Assembly (NCBI GenBank): GCA_964016885.1
Contig: OZ024742.1
Coordinates: 6,952,158-7,016,157, forward strand
Direction of reading: 5' to 3'
DNA from: Eledone cirrhosa
Taxonomy: Eukaryota; Mollusca; Cephalopoda; Octopoda; Eledonidae
Length of the DNA stretch: 64,000 nucleotides
This document shows positions 14,301-27,709 of the stretch, piece by piece. Below the pieces are notes generated by a model. The model worked only from the letters and a program-made list of their open reading frames with translations, searched no databases and was not told the DNA's origin. Made by a program: the position numbers and the translations under genes. Numbering within the stretch: position 1 is the first letter of the stretch; each line of letters starts with the position of its first letter.

Positions 14301-15179
14301 ACCATCCAGTTCAGCCTCTCTCTGGTAATATACTGTCACAAACATCCAGTTCAGCCTCTTTCTGGTAATATACTGTCACTACCATCCAGTTCAGCCTCTT
14401 TCTGGTAATATACTGTCACCAACATCCAGTTCAGCCTTTCTCTGGTAATATACTTTCACCAACATCCAGTTCAGACTCTCTCTGGTAATATACTGTCACC
14501 ACCATCCAGTTCAGCCTCTCGATGGTAATATACTGTCACCAACATCCAGTTCAGCCTCTGTCTGGTAATATACTGTTACAAACATACAGTTCAGCCTCTC
14601 TCTGGGAATATACTGTCACTACCATGCAGTTCAGCCTCTCTCTGGTAATATACTGTCACCAGCATCCAGTTCAGCCTCTCTGTGGTAATATACTGTCACA
14701 AACATACAGTTCAGCCTCTCTCTGGTACTATACTGTCACCAACATGCAGTTCAGCCTCTCTCTGGTAATATACTCTCACCAACATACAGTTCAGCTTCTC
14801 TCTGGTAATATACTGTCACCAACATCCAGTTCAGCTTCTCTCTGGTAATATACTCTCACCAACATCCAGTTCAGCTTCTCTCTGTTAATATACTGTCACC
14901 AACATCCAGTTCAGCCTCTCTCTGGTAATATACTGTCACCAACATCCAGTTCAGCTTCTCTCTGGTAATATAGTGTCACCACCATCCAGTTCAGCCTCTC
15001 TCTGGTAATATACTCTCACCGACACCCAGTCCAGCTTCTCTCTGTTAATATACTGTCACCAACATCCAGTTCAGCTTCTCTCTGGTAATATACTGTCACC
15101 AACACCCAATTCAGCTTCTCTCTGTTAATATACTGTCACCAACACACAGTTCAGCTTCTCTCTCGTGATATACTGTCAC
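9440..15179. repeat. 6-kb HOR, copy A
   Basis: Source or sister of the block at 15440-21179, at an offset of exactly 6,000 bp (150 units). The unit order is the same throughout, including low-frequency units such as AATATCCGGT at 12221, CATCATGCAG near 13301 and CATTTCAGCC near 12945. About a dozen single-base differences were noticed over 5.74 kb, roughly 0.2%. It contains the second 1,800-bp copy plus about 3.9 kb of further units. Confidence 0.92.
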
Positions 15180-18100
15180 TAACATCCAGTTCAGCCTCTT
15201 TCTGGTAATATACTGTCACCAACATCCAGTTCAGCCTTTCTCTGGTAATATACTGTCACCAACATCCAGTTCAGCCTCTCTCTGGTAACATACTGTCACC
15301 AACATCTAGTTCAGCCTCTCTCTGGTAATATACTGTCACCAACATCCAGTTCAGCCTCTCTCTGGTAAAATACTGTCACCACCATCCAGTTCAGCCTCTC
15401 TCTGGTAATATACCGTCACCAACATCTAGTTCAGCCTCTTTCTGGTAATATACTGTCACCAACATCCAGTTCAGCCTTTCTCTGGTAATATACTGTCACC
15501 AACATCCAGTTCAGCCTCTCTCTGGTAATATACTGTCACCACCATCCAGTTCAGCCTCTCTATGGTAATATACTGTCACCAACATCTAGTTCAGCCTCCT
15601 TCTGGTAATATACTGTCACCAACATCCAGTTCAGCCTTTCTCTGGTAATATACTGTCACCAACATCCAGTTCAGCCTCTCTCTGGGAATATACTGTCACT
15701 ACCATCCAGTTCAGCCTCTCTCTGGTAATATACTGTCACAAACATCCAGTTCAGCCTCTCTCTGGTAATATACTGTCACTACCATCCAGCTCAGCCTCTT
15801 TCTGGTAATATACTGGCACCAACATCCAGTTCAGACTTTCTCTGGTAATATACTGTCACCAACATCCAGTTCAGCCTCTCTCTGGTAACATACTGACACC
15901 ACCATCCAGTTCAGCCTCTCTCTGGTAATATACCGTCACCAACATCTAGTTCAGCCTCTTTCTGGTAATATACTGTCACCAACATCCAGTTCAGCCTCTC
16001 TGTGGTAATATACTGTCACCAACATACAGTTCAGCCTCTCTCTGGTACTATACTGTCACCAACATGCAGTTCAGACTCTCTCTGGTAATATACTCTCACC
16101 AACATCCAGTTCAGCTTCTCTCTGGTAATATACTGTCACCAACATCCAGTTCAGCTTCTCTCTGGTAATATACTCTCACCAACATCCAGTTCAGCTTCTC
16201 TCTGTTAATATACTGTCACCACCATCCAGTTCAGCCTCCCTCTGGTAATATACTGTCACCGACACCCAGTCCAGCTTCTCTCTGTTAATATACTGTCACC
16301 AACACCCAGTTCAGCTTCTCTCTGTTAATATACTGTCACCAACACACAGTTCAGCTTCTCTCTCGTGATATACTGTCACCAATATCCAGTTCAGCTTCTC
16401 TCTGGTAATATACTGTCACCAACATCCAGTTTAGTTTCTCTCTGGTAATATAGTGTCACCAACATCTAGTACAGCCTCTCTCTGGTAATATACTGTCACC
16501 AACATCCAGTTCAGCTTCTCTCTGTTAATATACTGTCACCAACATCCAGTTAAGCCTTTCTCTGGTAATATACTGTCACCAACATCCAGTTCAGCCTCTC
16601 TCTGGTAATATACTGTCATCACCATCCAGTTCAGCCTCTCTCTGGTAATATACTGTCACCAACATCCAGTTCAACGTCTCTCTGTTAATATACTGTCACC
16701 ACCATTCAGTCCAGCCTCTCTCTGGTAATATACTGTCACAAACATCCAGTTCAGCATATCTCTGGTAATATATTGTCACTACCATACAGTTCAGCCTCTC
16801 TCTGGTAATATACTGTCACTAATATCCAGTTCAGCCTCTTTCTGGTAATATACTGTCACCAACATCCAGTTCAGCCTTTCTCTGGTAATATACTGTCACC
16901 AACATCCAGTTCAGCCTCTCTCTGGTAACATACTGTCACCAACATCTAGTTCAGCCTCTCTCTGGTAATATACTGTCACCAACATCCAGTTCAGCCACTC
17001 TCTGGTAAAATACTGTCACCACCATCCAGTTCAGCCTCTCTCTGGTAATATACCGTCACCAACATCTAGTTCAGCCTCTTTCTGGTAATATACTGTCACC
17101 AACATCCAGTTCAGCCTTTCTCTGGTAATATACTGTCACCAACATCCAGTTAAGCCTCTCTCTGGTAATATACTGTCACCACCATCCAGTTCAGCCTCTC
17201 TATGGTAATATACTGTCACCAACATCTAGTTCAGCCTCCTTCTGGTAATATACTGTCACCAACATCCAGTTCAGCCTTTCTCTGGTAATATACTGTCACC
17301 AACATCCAGTTCAGCCTCTCTCTGGGAATATACTGTCACTACCATCCAGTTCAGCCTCTCTCTGGTAATATACTGTCACAAAAATCCAGTTCAGCCTCTC
17401 TCTGGTAATATACTGTCACTACCATCCAGCTCAGCCTCTTTCTGGTAATATACTGGCACCAACATCCAGTTCAGACTTTCTCTGGTAATATACTGTCACC
17501 AACATCCAGTTCAGCCTCTCTCTGGTAACATACTGACACCACCATCCAGTTCAGCCTCTCTCTGGTAATATACCGTCACCAACATCTAGTTCAGCCTCTT
17601 TCTGGTAATATACTGTCACCAACATCCAGTTCAGCCTTTCTCTGGTAATATACTTTCACCAACATCCAGTTCAGCCTCTCTCTGGGAATAAACTGTCACT
17701 ACCATCCAGTTCAGCCTCTCTCTGGTAATATACCGTCACCAACATCTAGTTCAGCCTCTTTCTGGTAATATACTGTCACCAACATCCAGTTCAGCCTTTC
17801 TGTGGTAATATACTGTCACCAACATACAGTTCAGCCTCTCTCTGGTACTATACTGTCACCAACATGCAGTTCAGACTCTCTCTGGTAATATACTCTCACC
17901 AACATCCAGTTCAGCTTCTCTCTGGTAATATACTGTCACCAACATCCAGTTCAGCTTCTCTCTGGTAATATACTCTCACCAACATCCAGTTCAGCTTCTC
18001 TCTGTTAATATACTGTCACCACCATCCAGTTCAGCCTCCCTCTGGTAATATACTGTCACCGACACCCAGTCCAGCTTCTCTCTGTTAATATACTGTCACC

Positions 18101-21100
18101 AACATCCAGTTCAGCTTCTCTCTGGTAATATACTGTCACCAACACCCAGTTCAGCTTCTCTCTGTTAATATACTGTCACCAACACACAGTTCAGCTTCTC
18201 TCTCGTGATATACTGTCACCAATATCCGGTTCAGCTTCTCTCTGGTAATATACTGTCACCAACATCCAGTTTAGTTTCTCTCTGGTAATATAGTGTCACC
18301 AACATCTAGTACAGCCTCTCTCTGGTAATATACTGTCACCAACATCCAGTTCAACTTCACTCCGGTGATATACGGTCACCAACATCCAGTTCAATTTCTC
18401 TCTGGTAATATACTGTCACCAACATCCAGTTCAGCATTTCTCTGGTAATATACTGTCACCAACATCCAGTTAAGCCTCTCTCTGGTAATATACTGTCACC
18501 ACCATCCAGTTCAGCCTCTCTCTGGTAATATACTGTCACCAACATCCAGTTCAGCGTCTCTCTGGTAATATACTGTCACCACCATCCAGTTCAGCCTCTC
18601 TCTGGTAATATACTGTCACAAACATCCAGTTCAGCCTATCTCTGGTAATATACTGTCACTACCATCCAGTTCAGCCTCTCTCTGGTAATATACTGTCACC
18701 AACATCCAGTTCAGCGTCTCTCTGGTAATATACTGTCACCACCATCCAGTTCAGCCTCTCTCTGGTAATATACTGTCAAAAACATCCAGTTCAGTCTCTC
18801 TCTGGTAATATACTGTCACTACCATCCAGTTCAGCCTCTTTCTGGTAATATACTGTCACCAACATCCAGTTCAGCCTTTTTCTGGTAATATACTGTCACC
18901 AACATCCAGTTCAGCCTCTCTCTGGTAACATACTGTCACTAACATCCATTTCAGCCTCTCTCTGGTAATATACCGTCCCCAACATCTAGTTCAGCCTCTT
19001 TCTGGTAATATACTGTCACCAACATCCAGTTCAGCCTTTCTCTGGTAATATACTGTCACCAACATCCAGTTCAGCCTCTCGCTGGTAATATACTGTCACC
19101 ACCATTCAGTTCAGCCTCTCTATGGTAATATACTGTCACCAACATACAGTTCAGCCTCTTTCTGGTAATATACTGTCACCAACATCCAGTTCAGCCTTTC
19201 TCTGGTAATATACTGTCACCAACATCCAGTTCAGCCTCTCTCTGGTAATATACTGTCACCAACATCCAGTTCAGCCTCTCTGTGGTAATATACTGTCACC
19301 ATCATGCAGTTCAGCTTCTCTCTGGTAATATACTGTCACCAACATCCAGTTTAGTTTCTCTCTGGTAATATAGTGTCACCAACATCCAGTTTAGTTTCTC
19401 TCTGGTAATATAGTGTCACCAACATCTAGTACAGCCTCTCTCTGGTAATATACTGTCACCAACATCCAGTTCAGCTTCACTCCGGTGATATACGGTCACC
19501 AACATCCAGTTCAATTTCTCTCTGGTAATATACTGTCACCAACATCCAGTTCAGCCTTTCTCTGGTAATATACTTTCACCAACATCCAGTTCAGCCTCTC
19601 TCTGGTAATATACTGTCACCATCATCCAGCTCAGCCTCTCTCTGGTAATATACTGTCACCACCATCCAGTTCAGCCTCTCTCTGGTAATATACTTTTACC
19701 ACTATCCAGTTCAGCCTCTCTCTGGTAATATACTGTCACAAACTTCCAGTTCAGCCTATCTCTGGTAATATACTGTCACTACCATCCAGTTCAGTCTCTC
19801 TCTGGTAATATACTGTCACTACCATCCAGTTCAGCCTCTTTCTGGTAATATACTGTCACCAACATCCAGTTCAGCCTTTCTCTGGTAATATACTGTCACC
19901 AACATACAGTTCAGCCTCTCTCTGGTAACATACTGTCACCACTATCCAGTTCAGCCTCTCTCTGGTCATATACTGTCACCAACATCTAGTTCAGCCTCTT
20001 TTTGGTAATATACTGTCACCAACATCCAGTTCAGCCTTTCTCTGGTAATATACTGTCACCAACATCCAGTTCAGCCTCTCTCTGGTAATATACTGTCACC
20101 ACCATCCAGTTCAGCCTCTCTATGGTAATATACTGTCACCAACATCTAGTTCAGCCTCTTTCTGGTAATATACTGTCACCAACATCCAGTTCAGCCTTTC
20201 TCTGGTAATATACTGTCACCAACATCCAGTTCAGCCTCTCTCTGGTAATATACTGTCACAAACATCCAGTTCAGCCTCTCTCTGGGAATATACTGTCACT
20301 ACCATCCAGTTCAGCCTCTCTCTGGTAATATACTGTCACAAACATCCAGTTCAGCCTCTTTCTGGTAATATACTGTCACTACCATCCAGTTCAGCCTCTT
20401 TCTGGTAATATACTGTCACCAACATCCAGTTCAGCCTTTCTCTGGTAATATACTTTCACCAACATCCAGTTCAGACTCTCTCTGGTAATATACTGTCACC
20501 ACCATCCAGTTCAGCCTCTCGATGGTAATATACTGTCACCAACATCCAGTTCAGCCTCTGTCTGGTAATATACTGTTACAAACATACAGTTCAGCCTCTC
20601 TCTGGGAATATACTGTCACTACCATCCAGTTCAGCCTCTCTCTGGTAATATACTGTCACCAGCATCCAGTTCAGCCTCTCTGTGGTAATATACTGTCACA
20701 AACATACAGTTCAGCCTCTCTCTGGTACTATACTGTCACCAACATGCAGTTCAGCCTCTCTCTGGTAATATACTCTCACCAACATACAGTTCAGCTTCTC
20801 TCTGGTAATATACTGTCACCAACATCCAGTTCAGCTTCTCTCTGGTAATATACTCTCACCAACATCCAGTTCAGCTTCTCTCTGTTAATATACTGTCACC
20901 AACATCCAGTTCAGCCTCTCTCTGGTAATATACTGTCACCAACATCCAGTTCAGCTTCTCTCTGGTAATATAGTGTCACCACCATCCAGTTCAGCCTCTC
21001 TCTGGTAATATACTGTCACCGACACCCAGTCCAGCTTCTCTCTGTTAATATACTGTCACCAACATCCAGTTCAGCTTCTCTCTGGTAATATACTGTCACC

Positions 21101-21179
21101 AACACCCAATTCAGCTTCTCTCTGTTAATATACTGTCACCAACACACAGTTCAGCTTCTCTCTCGTGATATACTGTCAC
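15180..21179. repeat. 6-kb HOR, copy B
   Basis: From 15440 this is a near-identical copy of 9440-15179. Its first 260 bp (15180-15439) instead match 7380-7639, at an offset of 7,800 bp. The left junction is inside the shared TACTGTCAC string: the TCTCGTGATA unit at 15161 is followed by the TACTGTCACT-AACATCC-CCTCTT sequence type of 7371 onward. Differences from copy A include TACTTTTACC at 19691, TTAAGCCTC at 18470, GTCAAAAACA at 18775 and TACTGTCACC at 21011 against TACTCTCACC at 15011. Confidence 0.92.
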
Positions 21180-22325
21180 CAACATCCAGTTCAGCTTCTC
21201 TCTGGTAATATACTGTCACCAACATCCAGTTCAGCCTTTCTCTGGTAATATACTGTCACCAACATCCAGTTCAGCCTCTCTCTGGTAATATACTGTCACC
21301 AACATCCAGTTCAGCCTTTCTCTGGTAATATACTGTCACCAACATCCAGTTCAGCCTCTCTCTGGTAATATACTGTCACCACCATCCAGTTCAGCCTCTC
21401 TATGGTAATATACTGTCACCAACATCTAGTTCAGCCTCTTTCTGGTAATATACTGTCACCAACATCCAGTTCAGCCTTTCTCTGGTAATATACTGTCACC
21501 AACATCCAGTTCAGCCTCTCTCTGGTAATATACTGTCACCAACATCCAGTTCAGCCTTTCTCTGGTAATATACTGTCACCAACATCCAGTTCAGCCTCTC
21601 TCTGGTAATATACTGTCACCACCATCCAGTTCAGCCTCTCTATGGTAATATACTGTCACCAACATCTAGTTCAGCCTCTTTCTGGTAATATACTGTCACC
21701 AACATCCAGTTCAGCCTTTCTCTGGTAATATACTGTCACCAACATCCAGTTCAGCCTTTCTCTGGTAATATACTGTCACCAACATCCAGTTCAGCCTTTC
21801 TCTGGTAATATACTGTCACTAACATCCAGTCCAGCCTTTCTCTGGTAATATACTGTCACAAACATCCAGTTCAGCCTGTCTCTGGGAATATACTGTCACT
21901 ACCATCCAATTCAGCCTCTCTCTGGTCATATACTGTCAGAAACATCCAGTTCAGCCTCTCTCTGGTAATATACTGTCACTACCATCCAGTTCAGCCTCTT
22001 TCTGGTAATATACTGTCACCAACATCCAGTTCAGCCTTTCTCTGGTAATATACTGTCACCACCATCCAGTTCAGCCTTTCTCTGGTAATATACTTTCACC
22101 AACATCCAGTTCAGCCTCTCTCTGGGAATATACTGTCATTACCATCCAGTTCAGCCTCTCTCTGGTAACGTACTGTCACCACCATCCAGTTCAGCCTCTC
22201 TCTGGTAATATACCGTCACCAACATCTAGTTCAGCCTCTTTCTGGTAATATACTGTCACCAACATCCAGTTCAGCCTTTCTCTGGTAATATACTTTCACC
22301 AACATCCAGTTCAGCCTCTCTCTGG
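18166..22325. repeat. ~4.16-kb HOR, copy 1 (104 units)
   Basis: Overlaps the end of 6-kb copy B and continues to 22325. It begins in the ACACACAG / TCTCGTGATA / AATATCCGGT run (18181-18230), which recurs at 22341-22390. After 21180 it adds a simple run in which the CCTTTCT, CTATGG and CATCTAG units alternate (21181-21830), then TCAGCCTGTC near 21871, CATCCAATTC near 21904 and GGTAACGTAC at 22164. Confidence 0.9.
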
Positions 22326-25300
22326 TAATATACTGTCACCAACACACAGTTCAGCTTCTCTCTCGTGATATACTGTCACCAATATCCGGTTCAGCTTCTC
22401 TCTGGTAATATACTGTCACCAACATCCAGTTTAGTTTCTCTCTGGTAATATAGTGTCACCAACATCTAGTACAGCCTCTCTCTGGTAATATACTGTCACC
22501 AACATCCAGTTCAACTTCACTCCGATGATATACGGTCACCAACATCCAGTTCAATTTCTCTCTGGTAATATACTGTCACCAACATCCAGTTCAGCATTTC
22601 TCTGGTAATATACTGTCACCAACATCCAGTTCAGCCTCTCTCTGGTAATATACTGTCACCACCATCCAGTTCAGCCTCTCTCTGGTAATATACTGTCACC
22701 AACATCCAGTTCAGCGTCTCTCTGGTAATATACTGTCACCACCATCCAGTTCAGCCTCTCTCTGGTAATATACTGTCACAAACATCCAGTTCAGCCTATC
22801 TCTGGTAATATACTGTCACTACCATCCAGTTCAGCCTCTCTCTGGTAATATACTGTCACCAACATCCAGTTCAGCGTCTCTCTGGTAATATACTGTCACC
22901 ACCATCCAGTTCAGCCTCTCTCTGGTAATATACTGTCACAAACATCCAGTTCAGCCTCTCTCTGGTAATATACTGTCACTACCATCCAGTTCAGCCTCTT
23001 TCTGGTAATATACTGTCACCAACATCCAGTTCAGCTTTTTTCTGGTAATATACTGTCACCAACATCCAGTTCAGCCTCTCTCTGGTAACATACTGTCACT
23101 AACATCCATTTCAGCCTCTCTCTGGTAATATACCGTCCCCAACATCTAGTTCAGCCTCTTTCTGGTAATATACTGTCACCAACATCCAGTTCAGCCTTTC
23201 TCTGGTAATATACTGTCACCAACATCCAGTTCAGCCTCTCGCTGGTAATATACTGTCACCACCATCCAGTTCAGCCTCTCTATGGTAATATACTGTCACC
23301 AACATACAGTTCAGCCTCTTTCTGGTAATATACTGTCACCAACATCCAGTTCAGCCTTTCTCTGGTAATATACTGTCACCAACATCCAGTTCAGCCTCTC
23401 TCTGGTAATATACTGTCACCAACATCCAGTTCAGCCTCTCTGTGGTAATATACTGTCACCATCATGCAGTTCAGCTTCTCTCTGGTAATATACTGTCACC
23501 AACATCCAGTTTAGTTTCTCTCTGGTAATATAGTGTCACCAACATCCAGTTTAGTTTCTCTCTGGTAATATAGTGTCACCAACATCTAGTACAGCCTCTC
23601 TCTGGTAATATACTGTCACCAACATCCAGTTCAGCTTCACTCCGGTGATATACGGTCACCAACATCCAGTTCAATTTCTCTCTGGTAATATACTGTCACC
23701 AACATCCAGTTCAGCCTTTCTCTGGTAATATACTTTCACCAACATCCAGTTCAGCCTCTCTCTGGTAATATACTGTCACCACCATCCAGTTCAGCCTCTC
23801 TCTGGTAATATACTGTCACCACTATCCAGTTCAGCCTCTCTCTGGTAATATACTGTCACAAACTTCCAGTTCAGCCTATCTCTGGTAATATACTGTCACT
23901 ACCATCCAGTTCAGTCTCTCTCTGGTAATATACTGTCACTACCATCCAGTTCAGCCTCTTTCTGGTAATATACTGTCACCAACATCCAGTTCAGCCTTTC
24001 TCTGGTAATATACTGTCACCAACATCCAGTTCAGCCTCTCTCTGGTAACATACTGTCACCACTATCCAGTTCAGCCTCTCTCTGGTCATATACTGTCACC
24101 AACATCTAGTTCAGCCTCTTTTTGGTAATATACTGTCACCAACATCCAGTTCAGCCTTTCTCTGGTAATATACTGTCACCAACATCCAGTTCAGCCTCTC
24201 TCTGGTAATATACTGTCACCACCATCCAGTTCAGCCTCTCTATGGTAATATACTGTCACCAACATCTAGTTCAGCCTCTTTCTGGTAATATACTGTCACC
24301 AACATCCAGTTCAGCCTTTCTCTGGTAATATACTGTCACCAACATCCAGTTCAGCCTCTCTCTGGTAATATACTGTCACAAACATCCAGTTCAGCCTCTC
24401 TCTGGGAATATACTGTCACTACCATCCAGTTCAGCCTCTCTCTGGTAATATACTGTCACAAACATCCAGTTCAGCCTCTTTCTGGTAATATACTGTCACT
24501 ACCATCCAGTTCAGCCTCTTTCTGGTAATATACTGTCACCAACATCCAGTTCAGCCTTTCTCTGGTAATATACTGTCACCAGCATCCAGTTCAGCCTCTC
24601 TGTGGTAATATACTGTCACAAACATACAGTTCAGCCTCTCTCTGGTACTATACTGTCACCAACATGCAGTTCAGCCTCTCTCTGGTAATATACTCTCACC
24701 AACATACAGTTCAGCTTCTCTCTGGTAATATACTGTCACCAACATCCAGTTCAGCTTCTCTCTGGTAATATACTCTCACCAACATCCAGTTCAGCTTCTC
24801 TCTGTTAATATACTGTCACCAACATCCAGTTCAGCCTCTCTCTGGTAATATACTGTCACCAACATCCAGTTCAGCTTCTCTCTGGTAATATAGTGTCACC
24901 ACCATCCAGTTCAGCCTCTCTCTGGTAATATACTGTCACCGACACCCAGTCCAGCTTCTCTCTGTTAATATACTGTCACCAACATCCAGTTCAGCTTCTC
25001 TCTGGTAATATACTGTCACCAACACCCAATTCAGCTTCTCTCTGTTAATATACTGTCACCAACACACAGTTCAGCTTCTCTCTCGTGATATACTGTCACC
25101 AACATCCAGTTCAGCTTCTCTCTGGTAATATACTGTCACCAACATCCAGTTCAGCCTTTCTCTGGTAATATACTGTCACCAACATCCAGTTCAGCCTCTC
25201 TCTGGTAATATACTGTCACCAACATCCAGTTCAGCCTTTCTCTGGTAATATACTGTCAACAACATCCAGTTCAGCCTCTCTCTGGTAATATACTGTCACC

Positions 25301-26140
25301 ACCATCCAGTTCAGCCTCTCTATGGTAATATACTGTCACCAACATCTAGTTCAGCCTCTTTCTGGTAATATACTGTCACCAACATCCAGTTCAGCCTTTC
25401 TCTGGTAATATACTGTCACCAACATCCAGTTCAGCCTCTCTCTGGTAATATACTGTCACCAACATCCAGTTCAGCCTTTCTCTGGTAATATACTGTCACC
25501 AACATCCAGTTCAGCCTCTCTCTGGTAATATACTGTCACCACCATCCAGTTCAGCCTCTCTATGGTAATATACTGTCACCAACATCTAGTTCAGCCTCTT
25601 TCTGGTAATATACTGTCACCAACATCCAGTTCAGCCTTTCTCTGGTAATATACTGTCACCAACATCCAGTTCAGCCTTTCTCTGGTAATATACTGTCACC
25701 AACATCCAGTTCAGCCTTTCTCTGGTAATATACTGTCACTAACATCTAGTCCAGCCTTTCTCTGGTAATATACTGTCACAAACATCCAGTTCAGCCTGTC
25801 TCTGGGAATATACTGTCACTACCATCCAATTCAGCCTCTCTCTGGTCATATACTGTCACCACCATCCAGTTCAGCCTTTCTCTGGTAATATACTTTCACC
25901 AACATCCAGTTCAGCCTCTCTCTGGGAATATACTGTCATTACCATCCAGTTCAGCCTCTCTCTGGTAACATACTGTCACCACCATCCAGTTCAGCCTCTC
26001 TCTGGTAATATACCGTCACCAACATCTAGTTCAGCCTCTTTCTGGTAATATACTGTCACCAACATCCAGTTCAGCCTTTCTCTGGTAATATACTTTCACC
26101 AACATCCAGTTCAGCCTCTCTCTGGTAATATACTGTCACC
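22326..26140. repeat. ~4.16-kb HOR, copy 2, shortened to 3.8 kb
   Basis: Follows copy 1 with an offset that falls in whole units: 4,160 bp at first; 4,120 after one unit (the CATCATCCAGCTC unit of 19621) is lost near 23780; 3,920 after five units are lost near 24575; 3,800 after three units are lost near 25855. The flanking units are intact at each step, so each loss is an in-register deletion. The CCGG landmark at 22521 has changed to TCCGATGATA. Confidence 0.9.
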
Positions 26141-27709
26141 ACCATCCAGTTCAGCCTCTCGATGGTAATATACTGTCACCAACATCTAGTTCAGCCTCTT
26201 TCTGGTAATATACTGTCACCAACATCCAGTTCAGCCTCTCTCTGGTACTATACTGTCACCAACATGCAGTTCAGCCTCTCTCTGGTAATATACTCTCACC
26301 AACATCCAGTTCAGATTCTCTCTGGTAATATACTGTCACCAACATCCAGTTCAGCTTCTCTCTGGTAATATACTCTCACCAACATCCAGTTCAGCTTCTC
26401 TCTGTTAATATACTGTCACCAACACCCAGTTCAGCTGCTCTCTGGTGATATACTGTCACCAACATCCAGTTCAGCTCCTCTCTGGCAATATACTGTCAAC
26501 ACCATCCAGTTCAGCTTCTCTCTGGTAATATACTGTCACCAACATCCAGTTCAGCCTCTCTCTGGTAATATACTGTCACCAACATCCAGTTCAGCTTCTC
26601 TCTGGTGATAAACTGTCAAAAGCATCCAGTTCAGCTTCTCTCTGGTAATATACTGTTACCACGATCCAGTTCAGCTTCTCTCTGCTAATATACTGTCACC
26701 AACATCCAGTTCAGCCTCTCTCTGGTAATATACTGTCACCAACATCCAGTTCAGCCTCTCTCTGGTAATATACTGTCACCAACATCCAGTTCAGCTTCTC
26801 TCTGTTAATATACGGCCACCAACATCCAGTTCAATTTCTCTCTGGTAATATACTGTCACCAACATCCAGTTCAGCCTTTCTCTGGTAATATACTGTCACC
26901 AACATCCAGTTCAGCCTCTCTCTGGTAATATACTGTCACCACCATCCAGTTCAGCCTCTCTCTGGTAATATACTGTCACCAAAATCCAGTTCAGCGTCTC
27001 TCTGGTAATATACTGTCACCACCATCCAGTTCAGCCTCTCTCTGGTAATATACTGTCACAAACATCCAGTTCAGCATATCTCTGGTAATATACTGTCACT
27101 ACCATCCAGTTCAGCCTCTCTCTGGTAATATACTGTCACTAACATCCAGTTCAGCCTCTTTCTGGTAATATACTGTCACCAACATCCAGTTCAGCCTTTC
27201 TCTGGTAATATACTGTCACCAACATCCAGTTCAGCCTCTCTCTGGTAACATAATGTCACCAACATCCAGTTCAGCCTCTCTCTGGTAATATACTGTCACC
27301 AACATCCAGTTCAGCCTCTCTCTGGTAACATACTGTCACCACCATCCAGTTCAGCCTCTCTCTGGTAATATACTGTCACCAACATCTAGTTCAGCCACTT
27401 TCTGGTAATATACTGTCACCAACATCCAATTCAGCCTTTCTCTGGTAATATACTGTCACCAACATCCAGTTCAGCCTCTGTCTGGTAATATACTGTCACC
27501 ACCATCCAGTTCAGCCTCTCTATGGTAATATACTGTCACCAACATCTAGTTCAGCCTCTTTCTGGTAATATACTGTCACCAACATCCAGTTCAGCCTTTC
27601 TCTGGTAATATACTGTCACCAACATCCAGTTCAGCCTCTCTCTGGTAATATACTGTCACAAACATCCAGTTCAGCCTCTCTCTGGGAATATACTGTCACT
27701 ACCATCCAG
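26141..27709. repeat. Mixed satellite block between HOR copies
   Basis: About 39 units. It opens with CGATGG (26159-26164) followed by units of the CATGCAG and ATACTCTC types. At about 26421-26800 it contains a module marked by TCAGCTGCTC, TCAGCTCCTC, GTCAACACCATCC, TAAACTGTCAAAAGC and CACGATCCAG, related to modules at 30.9-35.6 kb and 62.6 kb. From 26801 it returns to a common order, starting with a TACGGCCACC variant of the TACGGTCACC landmark unit, then CCTTTCT, GGTAACAT, CATCTAG and GGGAATAT units. Confidence 0.8.

Noticed and set aside
14522..14848. 108-codon plus-strand open frames at 14522, 20522 and 30522
   Set aside because: They start at the CGATGG variant and continue only because two units lost the TAA stop. 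They end at the next consensus TGGTAA. The three are HOR copies, so their conservation is not evidence of selection.
26162..26368. Shorter plus-strand open frames at 26162-26368, 32924-33127 and 50651-50851
   Set aside because: Same cause: satellite read through all three frames with a local loss of TAA. All end SASLW-stop, the fixed stop of the consensus cycle.
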